A stretch of DNA of 64,000 nt, taken from the NCBI RefSeq assembly GCF_040869045.1, contig NC_090320.1, positions 144,606,941-144,670,940 on the forward strand, in the 5' to 3' direction. The translations under genes and the position numbers were made by a program. Positions 31,561 to 43,689 of this stretch are shown one piece after another. The notes under the pieces were generated by a model. It searched no databases. It saw only the letters and a list, made by a program, of their open reading frames with translations, and had not been told where the DNA came from. The first letter of the stretch is position 1; each line of letters starts with the position of its first letter. The DNA comes from Eurosta solidaginis. Its lineage: Eukaryota; Arthropoda; Insecta; Diptera; Tephritidae.

Positions 31561-31846
31561 GAGCATCTCCCACTGTTTACCAAAGAGTTCACCTGCAGGC
31601 TGCAGTTGATATCACTTGAGCGGCGCTCACTACTCATTTAGATAACTTTCTGCTTATGTTCATTTTTTGTTTATGATAACGGCTGTGTGTTATTTATATT
31701 TTATTGTTATTTGCTTTGCACTGTTCGTAAACTTATATTTTTGTTACACTAGTCGACATATTGCATTCAAAAATGTAAGTTCTGTACTTGTGCAAATGTG
31801 TATTTTTATAATTTTAATATGTATGTTTGTTCTTTTCGTACCTAGT

Positions 31847-31882
31847 CCTGATGATGACTTCAGACTGAAGTCGAAATATCGA
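31847..31882 (+). ncRNA. PLE hairpin, hammerhead-like core, right-arm copy
   Basis: Plus-strand CCTGATGA, T, stem GACTTCA/TGAAGTC, GAAATATCGA. Mirror of 27067-27102, and convergent with the spacer copy at 30581-30616. Confidence 0.5.
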
Positions 31883-32010
31883 CAAATTAAATAATATAAT
31901 TGTATATCAAAAATTCACGTATTGTGTTTTATTAAGAATATACAAATATTTGGCCTAGAGCTCGTTTATATTTAAAAAGTTATAATTCAAAGGCCGTAAA
32001 CAACAAAAAC

Positions 32011-34446
32011 AATGCATTATGGTTTTATTTCCTCATTCTTACGATAAGTATTAATGTAGATGATTTACATGAGATTTGTTGTTTAGGTGCGCCTGCCCTT
32101 AGCTCCGATGCAGCGGAGCGCCGATATCAAAAATGATTAGGAAAAAGAAATGTCGCGTTCGTGCGACTTTTAACGTACTGGGCATCTGGGTCAGACATAA
32201 ACATTTCAATTCAAAAATTCACTTACCGACGCTGTCTGCCCTTGTCCCGCTTACATCTAACAGTGAACTCCGGGTTCAAACAACCTATCTATTCTTACGT
32301 TCGCTTAACCTAGGCAATGAGCATATGTATGTTCATTTATATACGTGTGTGACTAGTGTATCACTAAGGACTTCGTGTGTGCATGGATGTGCACACTTCC
32401 ACAGCCCCTCTCAATAAGTTTCACCAGCTGTTTTTATGCTCCCTCCGCTAGTTACGTGGCCTTATTCCCCACGTACACGCACATGCATCCACTCAGATCC
32501 ACACAAGTATGGCTTTATTAAAAAAAAAAAAAAAACCACAATTTGTTTGGTCAAAAATGGTATGAGGGCAAATCTGACATGACCTCTACGTTGAGGTCCC
32601 GTCTGATCCCTACTCCTTGTTGGGTCGCAACCGCCCAAGACAGGCTTAAATTACAGCTTATGTTCCCCCCATTTCCCTGGCCTACAAGACGTCTCGATTT
32701 ACAGGTGAATGGGGTTTGGCTTTATTACGTCAATGGTGAAACCTTGCTTCTTTCTTTGCCTACTACCCCTATTGGGAGTCAGGTGCCGACACGACTGACC
32801 TAAGGCTCACGCCTCAACAATCTCAAATTTAATGTAGAATCAAAGTTCTTTGTATGCAACCGGACTTATGTACGTGTGGACATGCACGTCCTCTCACAAT
32901 AAGTTTAAACTTACTGTATAATCAAGGTTTTGCGTGTAATTGAACTTATGCATATGTAGGCACGGGTACCCTCTCAACTTCCCCGCCCCTGCTTACCGCT
33001 ACCCTGCTTATTCGGGTGCACAACCCGCATACATATATACCCCGCTTCAAACTTGCTCCCCTTGCAACATACACTATATTCACTACCCCTCTCCGCTTAA
33101 CCTACAAAACCTGACTCCTTGTGTATGCCGAGTCCGCTGCGCTGGCTCCGATAGGTGCGGGTGGTACATCCACTGTGGCCCTGATGTGTTTGGCGTTCTT
33201 GGTCGTGGCGGTGATGGGGTTTTATACATACAGGTGGTAGTGGAAGTCGTGGCGGTAACGGGGCATGTATTGTGTGCCTTCGCCTTTGGTGGTTGCAGTC
33301 GCAGCAACACGGTGTACAATGGCGATAGTACCGTCGTCATGTAGTGGGCTGTGGAGCCACGCCACGGGTATGGTTATCTTTGTATGGAGGCCTTCTTTGT
33401 GCAGGCGGTTCTGCTGCCTGCGCTCTTGTAAGGTGTGGGTGTACCAGCTCCATCGCTTACCCCCCGTTGCCAACCGCTAAAATCGTCGGTGTGGCGTCTG
33501 CTATCCGCCGAAGACGTCGCCCGACACTTCCTAGTAATGATACTTTTGTTACCTTAATTTTTCCTTGCTTACAGGGTACCTACTTACCACGCTATAAATT
33601 GTTTTCCGTTCGCTTGCGACCCGAAATAATCGCACGGATTCCTGGCTCTCCGCTTCCTGTTCCCGGGAGCCGCTGGTGTACCTGAGGTTTGCCGCGTCCT
33701 TTATGGGATGCCGCTGGATTCCCGAACGCCATTTTAGTTTTACGCTGCGTTTACAATGCCCGCCTGCCAGAATTCCACGATGAAAAAAGCGGAAACAGCA
33801 ATGATCAAGAGTTGGCTGTGGTTGCCGCCTGACAGCTGTCATTCTTGAAACGGCCCGCGAGTGGAAAGGTTACCAGATCGTTCCTTGGCTTAACTCCACC
33901 GGGTGACCGCAACAAGTGGACTGTAATTATATCACTGGTTCTCTTTACCGGCGTGGTAAGGACCATGTACAAAAGCGTGGTGGCAACGGCGCGCACCCAC
34001 GTGATTGCAAAAGGATATACGTTTAGGCAAAAGGGGAGAAAATAAAAACACCAAAAAGTTTCGTGTTAATAAAAAGAATTACAAATGGTTTGTTTTATTA
34101 ACCGTATAGAAATACAACAAGTGTTAAGAAATTGATTAACGAATGTTGTGGAAAATGGTATATAATAATAATTTTGAAAATTTACACTTACGTGAACGTG
34201 GAATAACGTGTACCTTCGCTGGCTGCTGGATTCAAAGAGGACGAGCCTCTTTGCGACATGAGCAGATGAACCCACGATACAGCTCCTTAGTTGGGTTTCC
34301 CGGCAACAAAGTTGCTATACCGCGGGCTCACAGCGGTAAAAATCTAATATACATGCGTACTACCACTCACACATGCCTGTGTGTATTAGTGATCACAAGC
34401 ATATGTGGGTGGTAGTAAACGAAGAAAATAACTAAAGAAAATTATG
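32011..34446. other. Unidentified GC-richer block, right-arm copy
   Basis: Mirror of 24504-26934 with scattered substitutions; the poly-A at 32520-32534 is shorter than its partner. Short frames and no recognised domain, as on the left. Confidence 0.4.
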
Positions 34447-36059
34447 TTACGAGGGAGGGGAGATATTTCGTTTATTTCGCCTTTTATTTATTTCGCCTTT
34501 TTTAAATGATCTTGAAGCGTAGGCAATGGGTAATTGTTTTCCTTCATATTCTTGGCTTAGCACAGCACCGCAGGCATAACCACTTGCGTCGGTTGTAATA
34601 AAGAACTCTCTATCAAAATTGGGATATTGTAGGATATTTGGACTAATTGATGCATTTTTTATGTAGTTAAAATATTTCTCGCAGTCGTCTGTCAAATTGA
34701 AAATTACATTTTTCTTACTAAGTCTTTCTATAATCCTGACGTATTCCGCGAAATTTGGTATGAATCTTCTATAATAATTACAAAATGCGACAAATCTTTT
34801 TGCTTCATCGGCATTTTTGGGAGTTGGGTAATTTTGAACAATTTTAAATATATTTGGGTCTGGTAAAATTCCAGTACTTGTGCATTGATGTCCAAGATAA
34901 GTAACTTCTTGACTGAAAAATAGACATTTGTCCGGATGTAATTTTAAATTATATTTTCTGCATGTGAAGAATACATCCCGTAAATTTTTAATCATATGTT
35001 TTTCGGAGCATCCTAATACGACTAAATCGTCCATGTATAAGAATGCTTGTGATGGTTTTAGACCTGCGAATGCCAATTTCATCATCCTCTGGAATGAGTT
35101 TGGAGCTACTTTGAGGCCGTAAGGTAATCTTTTGAAACGATAAGTACCGTTATCTGCAGTAAAGGATGCGACATCCCTTGACTCTGGGCTGAGTTCTATT
35201 TGGTGAAATCCTGACATTACATCTAGGCATAAGAAATATTTCGCTCTTCCTAATTGATCTAGAATATCATCTATTCGAGGCAAAGGGAATTTATCAGCTG
35301 TCAATTTTTTATTTATTTGTCTGAAATCAACAACTAATCTCCAACTTTTTTCGTCTTTACCCGGAAGGGATTTTTTAGCTACCAATAAAACAGGGCTGTT
35401 GTACTCTGAGGTTGATGGTTCAACAATATCATCTTGAATTAGTTTATTTACTTTTTATTTATTTCAATCTTATGTGCTTGGGGTAGTCTATAATTTTTAA
35501 TATACACAGGAGTGTTATCTTTCAGATGCAACTTTTGTTTGTAAAAGTTGTTGGTCTTGATTGGCTCTGTTCCTAATGAGAATATATCAACGAATTCTGA
35601 GCATAATGTGTTGAGTGATTTGCTAGCGAATGGCGGAAAATTTTTATTCTGTCTTTCTAACTTTTCTTTATGATTAGCTTTACAGTGATGTGTATTTGCA
35701 ATTATTACATAATCCTCTAAACTTTCTGTTTTGATGTCATAATCTTGAATGATTGCATGTTTATCTGTTGTATTTATTATTCTTATTAAAGCTTGATTTG
35801 AGTTTACTATCGTGTTGGCTACAAAAATGCTTTCAGTCAATTCTTGACGAGGTACTAATAGTTCCTTATTGTGACTATTGATGTGAACCTGTCTAATTAC
35901 ATCGGCTCTTGCGGGTATTGTAATGCTATTGATTGTTGGTTTATTTGTCATTTGTATAACTATATCTTCTGGGTAATCGTATGGTCGTAGTATTAGGCTG
36001 TCTCCATTTTTATTATAATCTAAAATGCAATTATATTTTTTAATGAAGTCGAATCCCAA
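34447..36059 (-). pseudogene. Ty3/gypsy pol, right-arm copy
   Basis: Two frames, 35448-36059 (linker) and 34447-35385 (RT and RNase H start). The same motifs as the left copy are kept: DFRQINKKL, LPYGLKVAPNSFQ, LYMDDLVVLG, TTDASGYACGAVLS. Private substitutions include CLDVMSG preceded by L instead of S and a W-to-L change near the thumb. The shared frameshift between the two frames and the shared 3' truncation predate the duplication. Confidence 0.85.
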
Positions 36060-36360
36060 AATTCCCTCACATGGGATTGGGAAATTGTCTTCTACTATGT
36101 GAAATTTGTGTCCTATTAAAAGACTATCATCTGTTAGATCTGCTTTTACTGTTCCAAGTATGCTGGTTATGCCTCGGCCAATACCTTCTAATCTGTGAGT
36201 TATTTATTGTAACATTACTGTTAATTTGACCCTTCTTTATTATTGAGATATCCGCTCCTGTATCTATCAGGAACGTTGAAGTTGAGTTATTTAGGGTAGT
36301 ATTGGAAGATATGTAGCTGTTTAGATGCAAGTTGAATGTGCATATTTTTTTACCGTTAGA
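36060..36360 (-). pseudogene. Ty3/gypsy protease region, right-arm copy
   Basis: The active-site block FLIDTGADISIIKKG is at about 36230-36275, in a frame that starts at 36330. It is followed by the same frame shift as the left copy, then the FDFIKKYNCIL block at the border with pol. Confidence 0.72.
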
Positions 36361-36362
36361 AT

Positions 36363-37345
36363 TTACTGTTGGAGTGGAGTTTGCTGGTTTTCCTGTTGGT
36401 TTATACTACGGAGATTGCTCGTGTTACTCTGATTGAATGATCTTGACTGACCTCCAAAACTGCGCGTTGGGAAATTATTTTGTTGTCTATTACTATTGTT
36501 ATTATTATATCTGTTAGTATTACCGTAATATCTTCGGTTTTGGTTACCTCGATAATTATTATTTTGGCAGCTTCTTCGGAAGTAACCTCGGTAATTACCT
36601 TGTGAGCGCGTCAGACGTAACACTGTATTTGGTTTACCCGTGACTTCAGTACAGCTATTCGTGAATTTTGAAATAGCCTCGTTCATAGATGTGAACGTTC
36701 CTGCTTGCATTATCAGTTTAACTCTTTCGTTAGCCGAGTTTTTACACATGGCCTTTACAGCTGATTATGTGGCATATTTGGTTGCCACATCAGGTGCAGG
36801 ACCGTCAGTTATGTAAGCACCTTTCTCCGATTTTGTTAATTTTTCGATTTCAGCAGTGTACTGGTTAGCTGTTTTACTGCGCTGTTGGACGTTTAGGAGT
36901 TTTGCCGTCAAAACTTCTACAGATTCACCTTTAATTGCTGAACTCAACTTTCGCCTTATTGCTGTATTGAATTTTCAGTGCTCAAAAAGTTTCTAGCTGT
37001 TCCATTGAGCTTAGATTTTATCATGGAGACTGCTATGGTCTCGTGAGTATTCTTAATTTGTTCTAGGATATCTCGTGCGCCTAAGAAGCTATGTAAATTC
37101 TCATGTTTTCCATCAAACTCAAATAGAATTGACGAAGCCGTTTTTAAGAATTCTACTGTGGTTTGTACCATTTTGTCTTTTCTTGTTTGGTAGTTTGGTG
37201 TCTCTGTTAAAATTTCCTTTTGTTCCAGTTTTTCTTCTTCTTTTTGCTCTACTTCTGGTTCCTTTTCTAAATCGGAGGCTGCCTCCAGCAGGAATGTGCT
37301 AAAGTCTATTTCTATTTCCTTCTTGAAACTCGTTGTACTATGAAT
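36363..37345 (-). pseudogene. Ty3/gypsy gag, right-arm copy
   Basis: Blocks 36956-37171 (capsid N-region), 36765-36947 and 36363-36749. The Asn/Arg-rich C-terminal tail (YYGNTNRYNNNNSNRQQNNF) is open here, unlike the left copy. A private stop lies at about 36762-36764 where the left arm reads on. The two copies thus carry complementary lesions. Confidence 0.72.
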
Positions 37346-37552
37346 TCTAATCTGTCTCTAGTGCTGGCAAAAATTTGATATGCTTGGTGTGGTATTTAAT
37401 ATATAAATCACTATTTAATAATAAGCACTATTTATTTTTATAAAATATTTTTATTTAACCGCTCCTAAAAGTATGTTACAAAACGTTTTTAAATATATCA
37501 ACCGAATGAAAATTTTTGAAAGAAAATATTTTACAATTGAAAAATAAAAATT

Positions 37553-37774
37553 AACAAGAACAAAAAAATTCAATTTATTCAAAGTAGGTACATTTAAAGT
37601 TGAATATAAATATAACCCTACAATACTCCCACAAAAAAATTCAATTTATTTAAAATAGGTACATTTAAAGTTGAATATAAATATAACCCTACAATACTCC
37701 ATTAACAAGAACAAAAAAATTCAATTTATTTAAAGTAGGTACATTTAAAGTTGAATATAAATATAACCCTACAC
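37553..37774 (-). repeat. Three-copy tandem repeat before gag, right-arm copy
   Basis: Mirror of 21155-21372; units end in TATAACCCTACA on the plus strand. Minor substitutions only, and copy number is unchanged between the arms. Confidence 0.85.
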
Positions 37775-37783
37775 TTGGTCTTT

Positions 37784-37978
37784 TCAATTGCCGTCTAGTT
37801 TACCGTTTAACTGTTGGATTGTGTTTCCTATTCTGTTAAATGCTTCAACTATTATTTTAAGATGCTTTACTACTGTTTCTGCCTTTACTTCGGTATTTTT
37901 AATAATACATTTGTAAGGTTTTTCTCATATCGTTTTTTCTTCTATGAGTAGTTTAACGATATCTTCCCATTTGCCCAT
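37784..37978 (-). pseudogene. Small upstream ORF of the gypsy element, right-arm copy
   Basis: 64 codons with the same internal stop as 20950-21144. The C-terminal part (TIQQLNGKLDGN) is intact. Conservation of frame apart from the shared stop suggests it was once coding. Confidence 0.45.
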
Positions 37979-38148
37979 TGGGGATGGTAGATAAAAGTTT
38001 GTTAAACCTTATCTAAACCGTCGGCGCGGCTGGCATATCGCAAACTGATGCAACTAACTACGCAGATAATTAGAAGCATGATCTTAATAGTATCTAGTGC
38101 CTCAGTATGGTCTACTACTTGGACTTAGTTTACAACGTTCGCCGTTGG

Positions 38149-38502
38149 TTTTTCTATTTTTGATTCTTGGCCTCCCAACGTGAAAAAATATGAAGACAAA
38201 AAATTTTTTTTTGTTTTTTTTTCTTTTATTAAAAATTTTTATTTTTTTTTTTCAATATTTTAATCTGTGCTTCCCATAAATTTGACTTCCCACCTATATA
38301 ACTCTTCAGCCGATGTTGCGGGTGGGTTTCTAACATTCCATATTGTTGGTTCCCCAGGCATCTCAATAAATTTCCAATGACTTTTCAACCAAATTAGAGT
38401 TTTTTCCTCATCTACAATTTTAATTTAATTTTTAAGATCTTCAAGTGGGCATTTTACATAAGTTTTAATTTTCCTTGGTCTTTCCATAATTTTATCAGCC
38501 AC
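38149..38502. other. Right-arm-only block next to the polymerase gene
   Basis: It occupies the position of the left-only block 19594-20779 but is unrelated to it. It holds a small minus-strand ORF (38260-38487) and a T-rich tract at 38195-38250. Because it directly follows the polymerase relic, it is more likely to be the original Polinton flank than the left-arm block with its LTR and PLE scraps. Confidence 0.6.
38260..38487 (-). pseudogene. Small right-only ORF, 75 codons with one internal stop
   Basis: ATG 38487-38485, terminal TAA 38262-38260, one TAA at codon 21. The rest reads like a compact acidic/aromatic protein (for example LIWLKSHWKFIEMPGEPTIW and LYRWEVKFMGSTD), unlike random AT-rich translation. 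It sits just past the C-terminus of the polymerase relic on the same strand, so it may be a small Polinton gene. I do not recognise a family. Confidence 0.4.
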
Positions 38503-38834
38503 AGCTGATAGGTAACAGATTTTTGCGATAACTGGTTTAAAATCATGTCAAATACTCATATGACTATATTAGTAAATCTTGCTAAGACCATGGAAGTATT
38601 AAGAAAAAACTAAAAAGAATATTTTGATAGTTTTGGAAATTTACAGCCACCGATTGAACTGGTTAATAATCTGAAGCCACCAATACATTACAATTATGAG
38701 CAGAAAGAAAAATACAACACAGTAGTGTGTGGTCAATCATGTTTAAAATTTTTATTTAATAAAAATAAATTATATAAAATATAAATTGTTTATTATTATT
38801 TTTTTTCTTAAATGTATTACAGTAAAGTACTACT

Positions 38835-39375
38835 ATAAGGTTTCGAAATGACCATAAGCATAAGTATCAATATGATTTTCCCGTAAAATTCGCTTATCAT
38901 CCATATTGCTTAGAGCTACTTTATAAATATTTTGCGTATAAACCGTTTGCAATTTAGATCTAAATGTTTACATTGATGCATTATACAATTTATTTTCCAA
39001 CAGACCTTTTCTAAAATCACTTAAACTCAATGTAGACGTTACACACTTTTTTATTCCCTTAATTTTTTTAGTTTCATTTATATCGTTAACAATTTTAAAT
39101 GAATACAGTTTTGCTCTTAAACCTATAAACTCTTTTATTAACTTCCCATTACATTCATCCTTCACCATACCTAGAACCTTCTTATTCAACTGAGGGAAAT
39201 TAAAAAATATTTTCCTTTGGATATGAGGATGTATCGAAATTTTTTGAAATATCATCACGAATATCATTATAAAAGTCATCAGTTTGAATATCATATATGA
39301 ATGAATCAGTATCCATATAATTTAAAGCAATATTATTTTTATATTTCTCTTTGATATAGTAATCATAATGAAAAC
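38835..39375 (-). pseudogene. Polinton-type polymerase C-terminus, right-arm copy
   Basis: It contains YMDTDSFIYDI (motif C), LRAKLYSF and IDTYAYGHFETL as on the left. It is split from the rest of the gene by the PLE at 39391-40769. The target duplication TAAACATTTTAAATT (39376-39390 and 40770-40784) makes the rejoining point unambiguous. Confidence 0.85.
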
Positions 39376-39437
39376 TAAACATTTTAAATTATGAATTTTT
39401 TGGCGACCTTTTATCTTTAAATATGTATATATATATA

Positions 39438-39647
39438 GTTTTGTATTTCATTTTCTTTTATTATCGCGAATAGGTCGTCGACGTATTTGGTAAGTATTCT
39501 TGGTTTATGTCGCAACTAATAATAGCGGATATAGTTATGGAAAAATTATTAGATGATACTATGCTGAAGTTGCGACATAAACCAAGAATACTTACCAAAT
39601 ACGTCGACGACCTATTCGCGATAATAAAAGAAAATGAAATACAAAAC
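39438..39647. repeat. 79-bp perfect fold-back at the PLE 5' end
   Basis: Arms 39438-39516 and 39569-39647 are reverse complements with a 52-bp loop. Both carry the RT YVDD region (TACGTCGACGACCTATTCGC on the plus strand of the second arm). It resembles 5' inversion during target-primed integration. Confidence 0.92.
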
Positions 39648-40571
39648 ACACTTGACACACTAAACACTTTTGACAAAAATATAAAATTTAGTATAGAACT
39701 AGAGAACGACGAGGAATTACCATACCTGGACTCCATAATAAACAGACGAGGAAATCAATTAAAACTAAAGTGGTATCAAAAGCCTACAGCATCAGGACGA
39801 ATTATAAACTTTAATTCAAAACATCCGAAAACAATGATTATGAATACAGCAAAGGGCTGTATACGGAAAATGTTGCAGACTTCAGATGAAGTATACCACA
39901 AAGAAGTTAAAAAAGAAATTTTCACATTACTAAGAAACAATGATTTTCCGAAAAAAACCATAAAAACTTTATTAAGAAAAACCAAAAATTTAAATAGACC
40001 AAAAACTCCCGATAAACCCATTATTTTCAAGTCGGTGGCTTATGTACCGCAGCTATCAGAACGTTTAGCAAAATCTGACTGCTATGATAAAGAAACTACA
40101 AAAATTGCGCATAAACCTACGAACACTTTAAAAAACATATTTAACAAAACAAAATCGAAAATACCAATAATGGAAAAAAATAATGTAGTTTACAAGATAC
40201 CATGTAAAGGCAATAGCGATGAAACGTGCAATAATATATATATAGGTACTACAAAGTCCAAACTCAAAACGAGAATTTCACAGCATAAGTCTGATTTTAA
40301 ATTTTGCCATCAAGTTAATAATAAAAAAACAGCACTCATGGCCCACTGTGCAGACAGCGGCCACACACCAAACTTTGATGAGACTAAAATACTGCAACAG
40401 GAACAACACTATAACAAACGCTTCACACTAGAAATGTTACACATTATTAATATTCCGACTAACACACGACTGAACTATAAGAGCGACGTAGATCACAGCG
40501 CACATATCTACAAACACCTGCTCACTAAAAAACAGTACCATACTCCACGTCGGACAAAGCAGACGTGTTAA
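39517..40571 (+). CDS. PLE RT (C-terminal half) plus GIY-YIG endonuclease
   Basis: Open over 350 codons. ILTKYVDDLFAIIK (YVDD), LPYLDSII, WYQKPTASGRIINFNSKH, a Lys-rich linker, then NNIYIGTTKSKLKTRISQHK, ALMAHCADSGHT and LEMLHIINIPTNTRL (GIY-YIG domain), ending RRTKQTC. The nominal Met at 39507 lies in the inverted 5' segment, so I start at 39517 where the sense sequence begins. It lacks the RT N-terminal half, so it cannot be a functional polymerase, although the endonuclease domain looks intact. Confidence 0.85.
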
Positions 40572-40651
40572 TAAAAGTATGTATTTATGTGAAATGTAAA
40601 ATGCAAAATTTGTTTATTGTTATGTTTATTATTTTTGTTAGTTGCTACAAT

Positions 40652-40690
40652 CCTGAAGATGATTGCCGTTGAGCAATCGAAATATATCGA
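40652..40690 (+). ncRNA. PLE hairpin, hammerhead-like core, second PLE family
   Basis: CCTGAAGA, T, stem GATTGC/GCAATC with a short loop, then GAAATATATCGA, about 80 bp after the PLE stop codon. The stem sequence differs from the central PLE but the CTGANGA-N-stem-GAAA layout is kept, with compensatory pairing. That supports a structured RNA. Confidence 0.55.
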
Positions 40691-40784
40691 TTTAAAAGAA
40701 GAATCAAAGGGTATTTTTCAAATTTTCAATTATAAAACACGGACCTAAAGCCAGCTATATATACATATTTAAACATTTTAAATT

Positions 40785-42859
40785 TAGAAAGTTCTAATAC
40801 GGTAAAACTAATATGTATCGGTTTATTGTACAGAATTGACACTTGTTTCAATTGAATCGCTATTAAATTATTAGAAAATTGGCCTACACTATGGAAATTT
40901 GGTTTTGCTATTAAGGTACTAGCACCTAATTTTTTCCTACCTCTTCCCCCAATACTAGTATTCTCCCAATCTTGTACTAATTTAACATCTACTCTTTTAT
41001 CTACATTTTCCATAGTTTTCCCATAACAGCATTATTCAATAATTTAAAGAAATTTTCCTCAAAGTTATTTCCTGCTAATGTTCTATGATAATTATTTAAA
41101 TCAATATATTTTTTTAGCCAATCTGATTGATTAAATTGTAGAATTCTATGAATTTTCTTTAATACAAGTCCATGTTTAATAAATTGTTGTAAATTTCTAT
41201 AATGAATAATATATTTTATTTTGTTTCTCAAATCACCAATCAACTTTGAGTTTTTCATTGAGCCAACTTTTTTATTTTCAAAACAAAATGATAAATCATT
41301 ATGAATATTGTGAGTGGTTATGGGATAATCTAAATCTACTTCTAATATGTATCCGACTAAAGAATCGTCTGGTATTCTAAAAGCGTCAAACTCCTCTACG
41401 TTTTCATTCCATTCAAAATTATTATGAGGGAGATATTATGACATAGCATAACAATATAAATTATTAACATCTAAATAAATTATATAATTTGAAGCCTTAT
41501 TCTCATCGTAATCACTTAAATATTTATTGTTAGCAACTGAACGCCGTTTGCAACATTGAACAATCCCGCCCCTAATTCCCGACATTATAAAATTATGCAT
41601 GTTTTCATCAGTAAACAATTCTAATTCTATTCTAGTTATTTTGAGCATTGCGTCCCAAGATAATCCTGGAGGTGTATAATATGGACTAGGGTCTAGTCGA
41701 TAAATTCCTTTACATAATTTTCTAAAATTTTCAAAAATATCACTGAGGAGTAGCACATCTACTTTTAGATATAATAATAAATAATGTTATAAATTGGAAC
41801 AATTAGATGTTGTCCAAACATTTTGTGCATGCTGATAATCATCGATACTACACGATTCATTTGATAATTTATTAAAGAAATGTGAACGATCAGGTAATTG
41901 TGTTTCGTTGAGACGTTCTTCTGAATCTAAGTAGTCATATGGGAAAATCCCTTTACGTTTCATCATTATTACATAAATTCTTAGCTAAACTGTCTAAGCT
42001 AAAAGGCATGAATCGAAATGAATCTACAAACTTAAGTTCAATGGTATCTTTATTATTAACATATATTCTCTTTGATATTGAAATATACAACTCTTTGTTT
42101 AAGGGAATAATATTTATATCCCCCTCTACAGATGACAAATCTTTAATAAATAAATAACAATCATATTTAGAGAAATTATAAAAAAATATTGGAATAAAAT
42201 TTTATCTGATATTCTAAATTACATTTATTATATGCTGGACCTCTATACCAGTTAAATGGCAATGGTCTGCTACCCTATCATTTAATAAAAGTTCCATTCC
42301 ACAAATATGACAACTATATCCTTGTTTTGACGTCTAAGTTGATTGGCAGTTAATGAATGCATTCTAACTGTTTTACTGAAATATAGGTGATAAATATCTA
42401 AAACATCATCGAAAATACTTTTAAAAAAATGTTTTGGAGCATCAACACCGCTATATATTTTAAAACGATTAAGTTTGTTATTATATGAGCACTTAATAAA
42501 ATAACAATAGGCATAAGGAATATGTTCTTGTACATATTGAGTCCTACTAGAATTTTGAATGTCTATTGGTTTTAGAATACATTCGAAATCTGCATATATA
42601 GTAAATGGTACATCTAATTGTTTTTTGAAATTTGCAAATTTTAATATTCTTTTCTCAGGTGTAGGCATGCGTGTTACAATTTTTCTACAATGCTTTTTAT
42701 GGGTTAATAATTTTTCTTCCTTATCAAAATGTATTAGACATGTATTGCAAAAATAAAATTTATTCTTATGTCTTGTAACTTGACCCACATTAATCTACTT
42801 ACATTTTTTATCCAAACATAATGGCTTTCGTTGAAATCACCACTGTATAAAGAAATAAG
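40785..42859 (-). pseudogene. Polinton-type polymerase, central part, right-arm copy
   Basis: Blocks 42282-42788 (YADFECIL), 41953-42138, 41436-41756 (SGIRGGIVQCC, then LDVNNLYCYAMS, motif A, with Cys for Gly) and 40785-41258 (motif B region). Here the frame crosses the site where the left arm has the TIR element, so 41436-41756 is longer than its partner. A small change at the motif B site (left NAVYGKTM) introduces a frameshift near 41020. Confidence 0.85.
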
Positions 42860-43689
42860 ATTAATTTAATTTAATTAAATGGTTCTTACTGACTAAAACA
42901 AATAACTAAGCCTAGCTACAAAACAGAGTTAAGTCAATTAGAAAAATGGACTTTGGATAAGAAAAATCAAGCATAATAGAATTCGAGATCTCATTAAGTT
43001 CACGTAGAGAGCGCGACAATGGAGCATTTATCGCATAGTTAGTAGACTTATGGCTAAGATACTTGGCTTGGATATCATAAGTGGTTTCAGGCTCTGGATC
43101 AGGGACTGATATCAGTCTTAGACCGGCCATAGTGACGAATGTCACGCGTGATTAGTTATCACGTCCTGCACGAGGTGCCCCTGCTTCTACTGATAATGGC
43201 GGATCTAGAGAGGACAACTCGATAAAACCCGCACCCCTTGAGTCATTGTGCCGAGCTCAGGGGTGGGAGAGTCAAGATCGGTACACAACGGTGACGAACT
43301 GGACTGTTTTAGGACTTTGATTTCACATCACATTTTGACTTGATGACATTGGGCTGGTAGGTGCGGTATTCCGCCACTTTAGTAGGTCGGGGTGAAACCC
43401 TACCAAAATGGCTGGTAGGCTAATGCTGCACCTGCCCACGTCCCGTTAAAACCGTGGCGGGCCTCAAGGTACGTTCCGGCTCCGTCGCCGTTAAGTTGGT
43501 GGTGTAGGTGCGGTTGAAGATTTTCCCGCTTCGCGTCCGGTCTGGCTCTGAACGCATTACTCATAAGGTAATGCGTCAACCCTCGCGTGGCCTCCCTGCG
43601 TAGCATAGATAACCACGAGATCGTTAAAGGGCGACTACACAATCGGCTCCGGATAGCGGCCTTGAGGGGGGACTTTTTTTTTTTTTAGA

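Larger units (their letters stand above)
39391..40769 (+). mobile_element. Second PLE, right arm only, with 5' fold-back
   Basis: A 1379-bp insertion in the polymerase gene, flanked by a 15-bp duplication TAAACATTTTAAATT. The left arm is uninterrupted at the matching site (near 18722). It is 5'-truncated inside the RT, and its 5' end is an inverted copy of its own RT start (39438-39516 against 39569-39647). It has a GIY-YIG domain and a 3' hairpin. It is a different PLE family from the central one, as the proteins are clearly diverged. Confidence 0.9.
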
